Below the pieces are notes generated by a model that made no database searches, had not been told where the DNA came from, and was given only the letters and a program-made list of their open reading frames with translations. A stretch of DNA of 5,408 nucleotides, taken from Methylovulum sp. (GTDB taxonomy: Bacteria; Pseudomonadota; Gammaproteobacteria; Methylococcales; Methylomonadaceae). The stretch spans positions 1-5,408 of the forward strand of contig JACXTQ010000013.1 of assembly GCA_016919605.1 (NCBI GenBank). Direction: 5' to 3'. The first letter of the stretch is position 1; the number at the start of each line of letters is the position of its first letter. The position numbers and the translations under genes are program-made. Shown here piece by piece: positions 5,265 through 5,408 of the stretch.

Positions 5265-5408
5265 TTATACCACACGGTCAGCGGGTTCGTTGTCGGCAAA
5301 AAACGCGGCGATATTATTGAGCACCCGATTGCCCATTGCCACCCGCGTTTCTTCGCTGGCGCTGCCTAAATGCGGCAATAAGGTCACGTTGTCCAGTTCT
5401 AAGAAACC
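5265..5408 (-). CDS. C-terminal part of a D-isomer-specific 2-hydroxyacid dehydrogenase (partial)
   Basis: The last 47 codons and the TAA stop (5267-5265) are present; the gene runs off the right edge. The peptide contains LLPHLGSASEETRVAMG, the C-terminal motif of NAD(P)-dependent D-2-hydroxyacid dehydrogenases. The histidine of PHLGS (codon at 5372-5370) is the catalytic acid-base in this family, and the following ETR and the helix NRVLNNIAAFF are typical. The wording is closest to glyoxylate/hydroxypyruvate reductases and D-glycerate dehydrogenases, which reduce glyoxylate or hydroxypyruvate to glycolate or D-glycerate in the cytoplasm. The substrate cannot be fixed from this fragment, because the nucleotide-binding domain lies outside. 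It is co-directional with the small gene at 4861-5100 but separated by 164 bases, so an operon is uncertain. Confidence 0.88.
   Translation of the reverse strand, partial: GFLELDNVTLLPHLGSASEETRVAMGNRVLNNIAAFFADNEPADRVV

Overview
The window (about 50% G+C by eye) comes from the chromosome of a gammaproteobacterium. The plus strand carries the conserved ftsY-ftsE-ftsX-rpoH order known from Escherichia coli and relatives, and every protein is clearly of gammaproteobacterial type. A CtaA/Cox15-type heme A synthase domain and a TIGR02647-type small protein would suit an aerobic methanotroph (Methylococcales) or a similar lineage, but that placement is inference only.

Layout: 1-117 is a non-coding leader with a perfect 7-bp inverted repeat and an AT-rich -10-like element. 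118-2064 encodes a 648-residue protein that joins an eight-helix CtaA/Cox15-like membrane domain (residues 1 to about 315) to a complete FtsY NG GTPase (about 343-648). ftsE (2076-2732) and ftsX (2732-3766) follow almost without gaps. An 81-bp gap holds a perfect CIRCE operator (HrcA binding site, 3785-3811), a possible overlapping promoter and a strong ribosome binding site, then rpoH (3848-4705). A strong Rho-independent terminator (4726-4763) closes the operon. On the minus strand are a small TIGR02647-like gene (4861-5100) and, at the right edge, the last 47 codons of a D-2-hydroxyacid dehydrogenase (5265-5408).

How the genes relate: FtsY is the signal recognition particle receptor, FtsEX is the divisome ABC-type complex that controls septal peptidoglycan hydrolysis, and RpoH is the heat-shock sigma factor. 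Their linkage is conserved. The two unusual points are the FtsY architecture and the rpoH control region. In FtsY the usual acidic A domain is replaced by a polytopic heme-A-synthase-like module. That module lacks both histidines of the N-terminal heme site, so it may now serve as a membrane anchor or regulatory domain rather than an active heme A synthase. The CIRCE element suggests that sigma-32 synthesis is repressed by HrcA, linking the two main bacterial heat-shock circuits.
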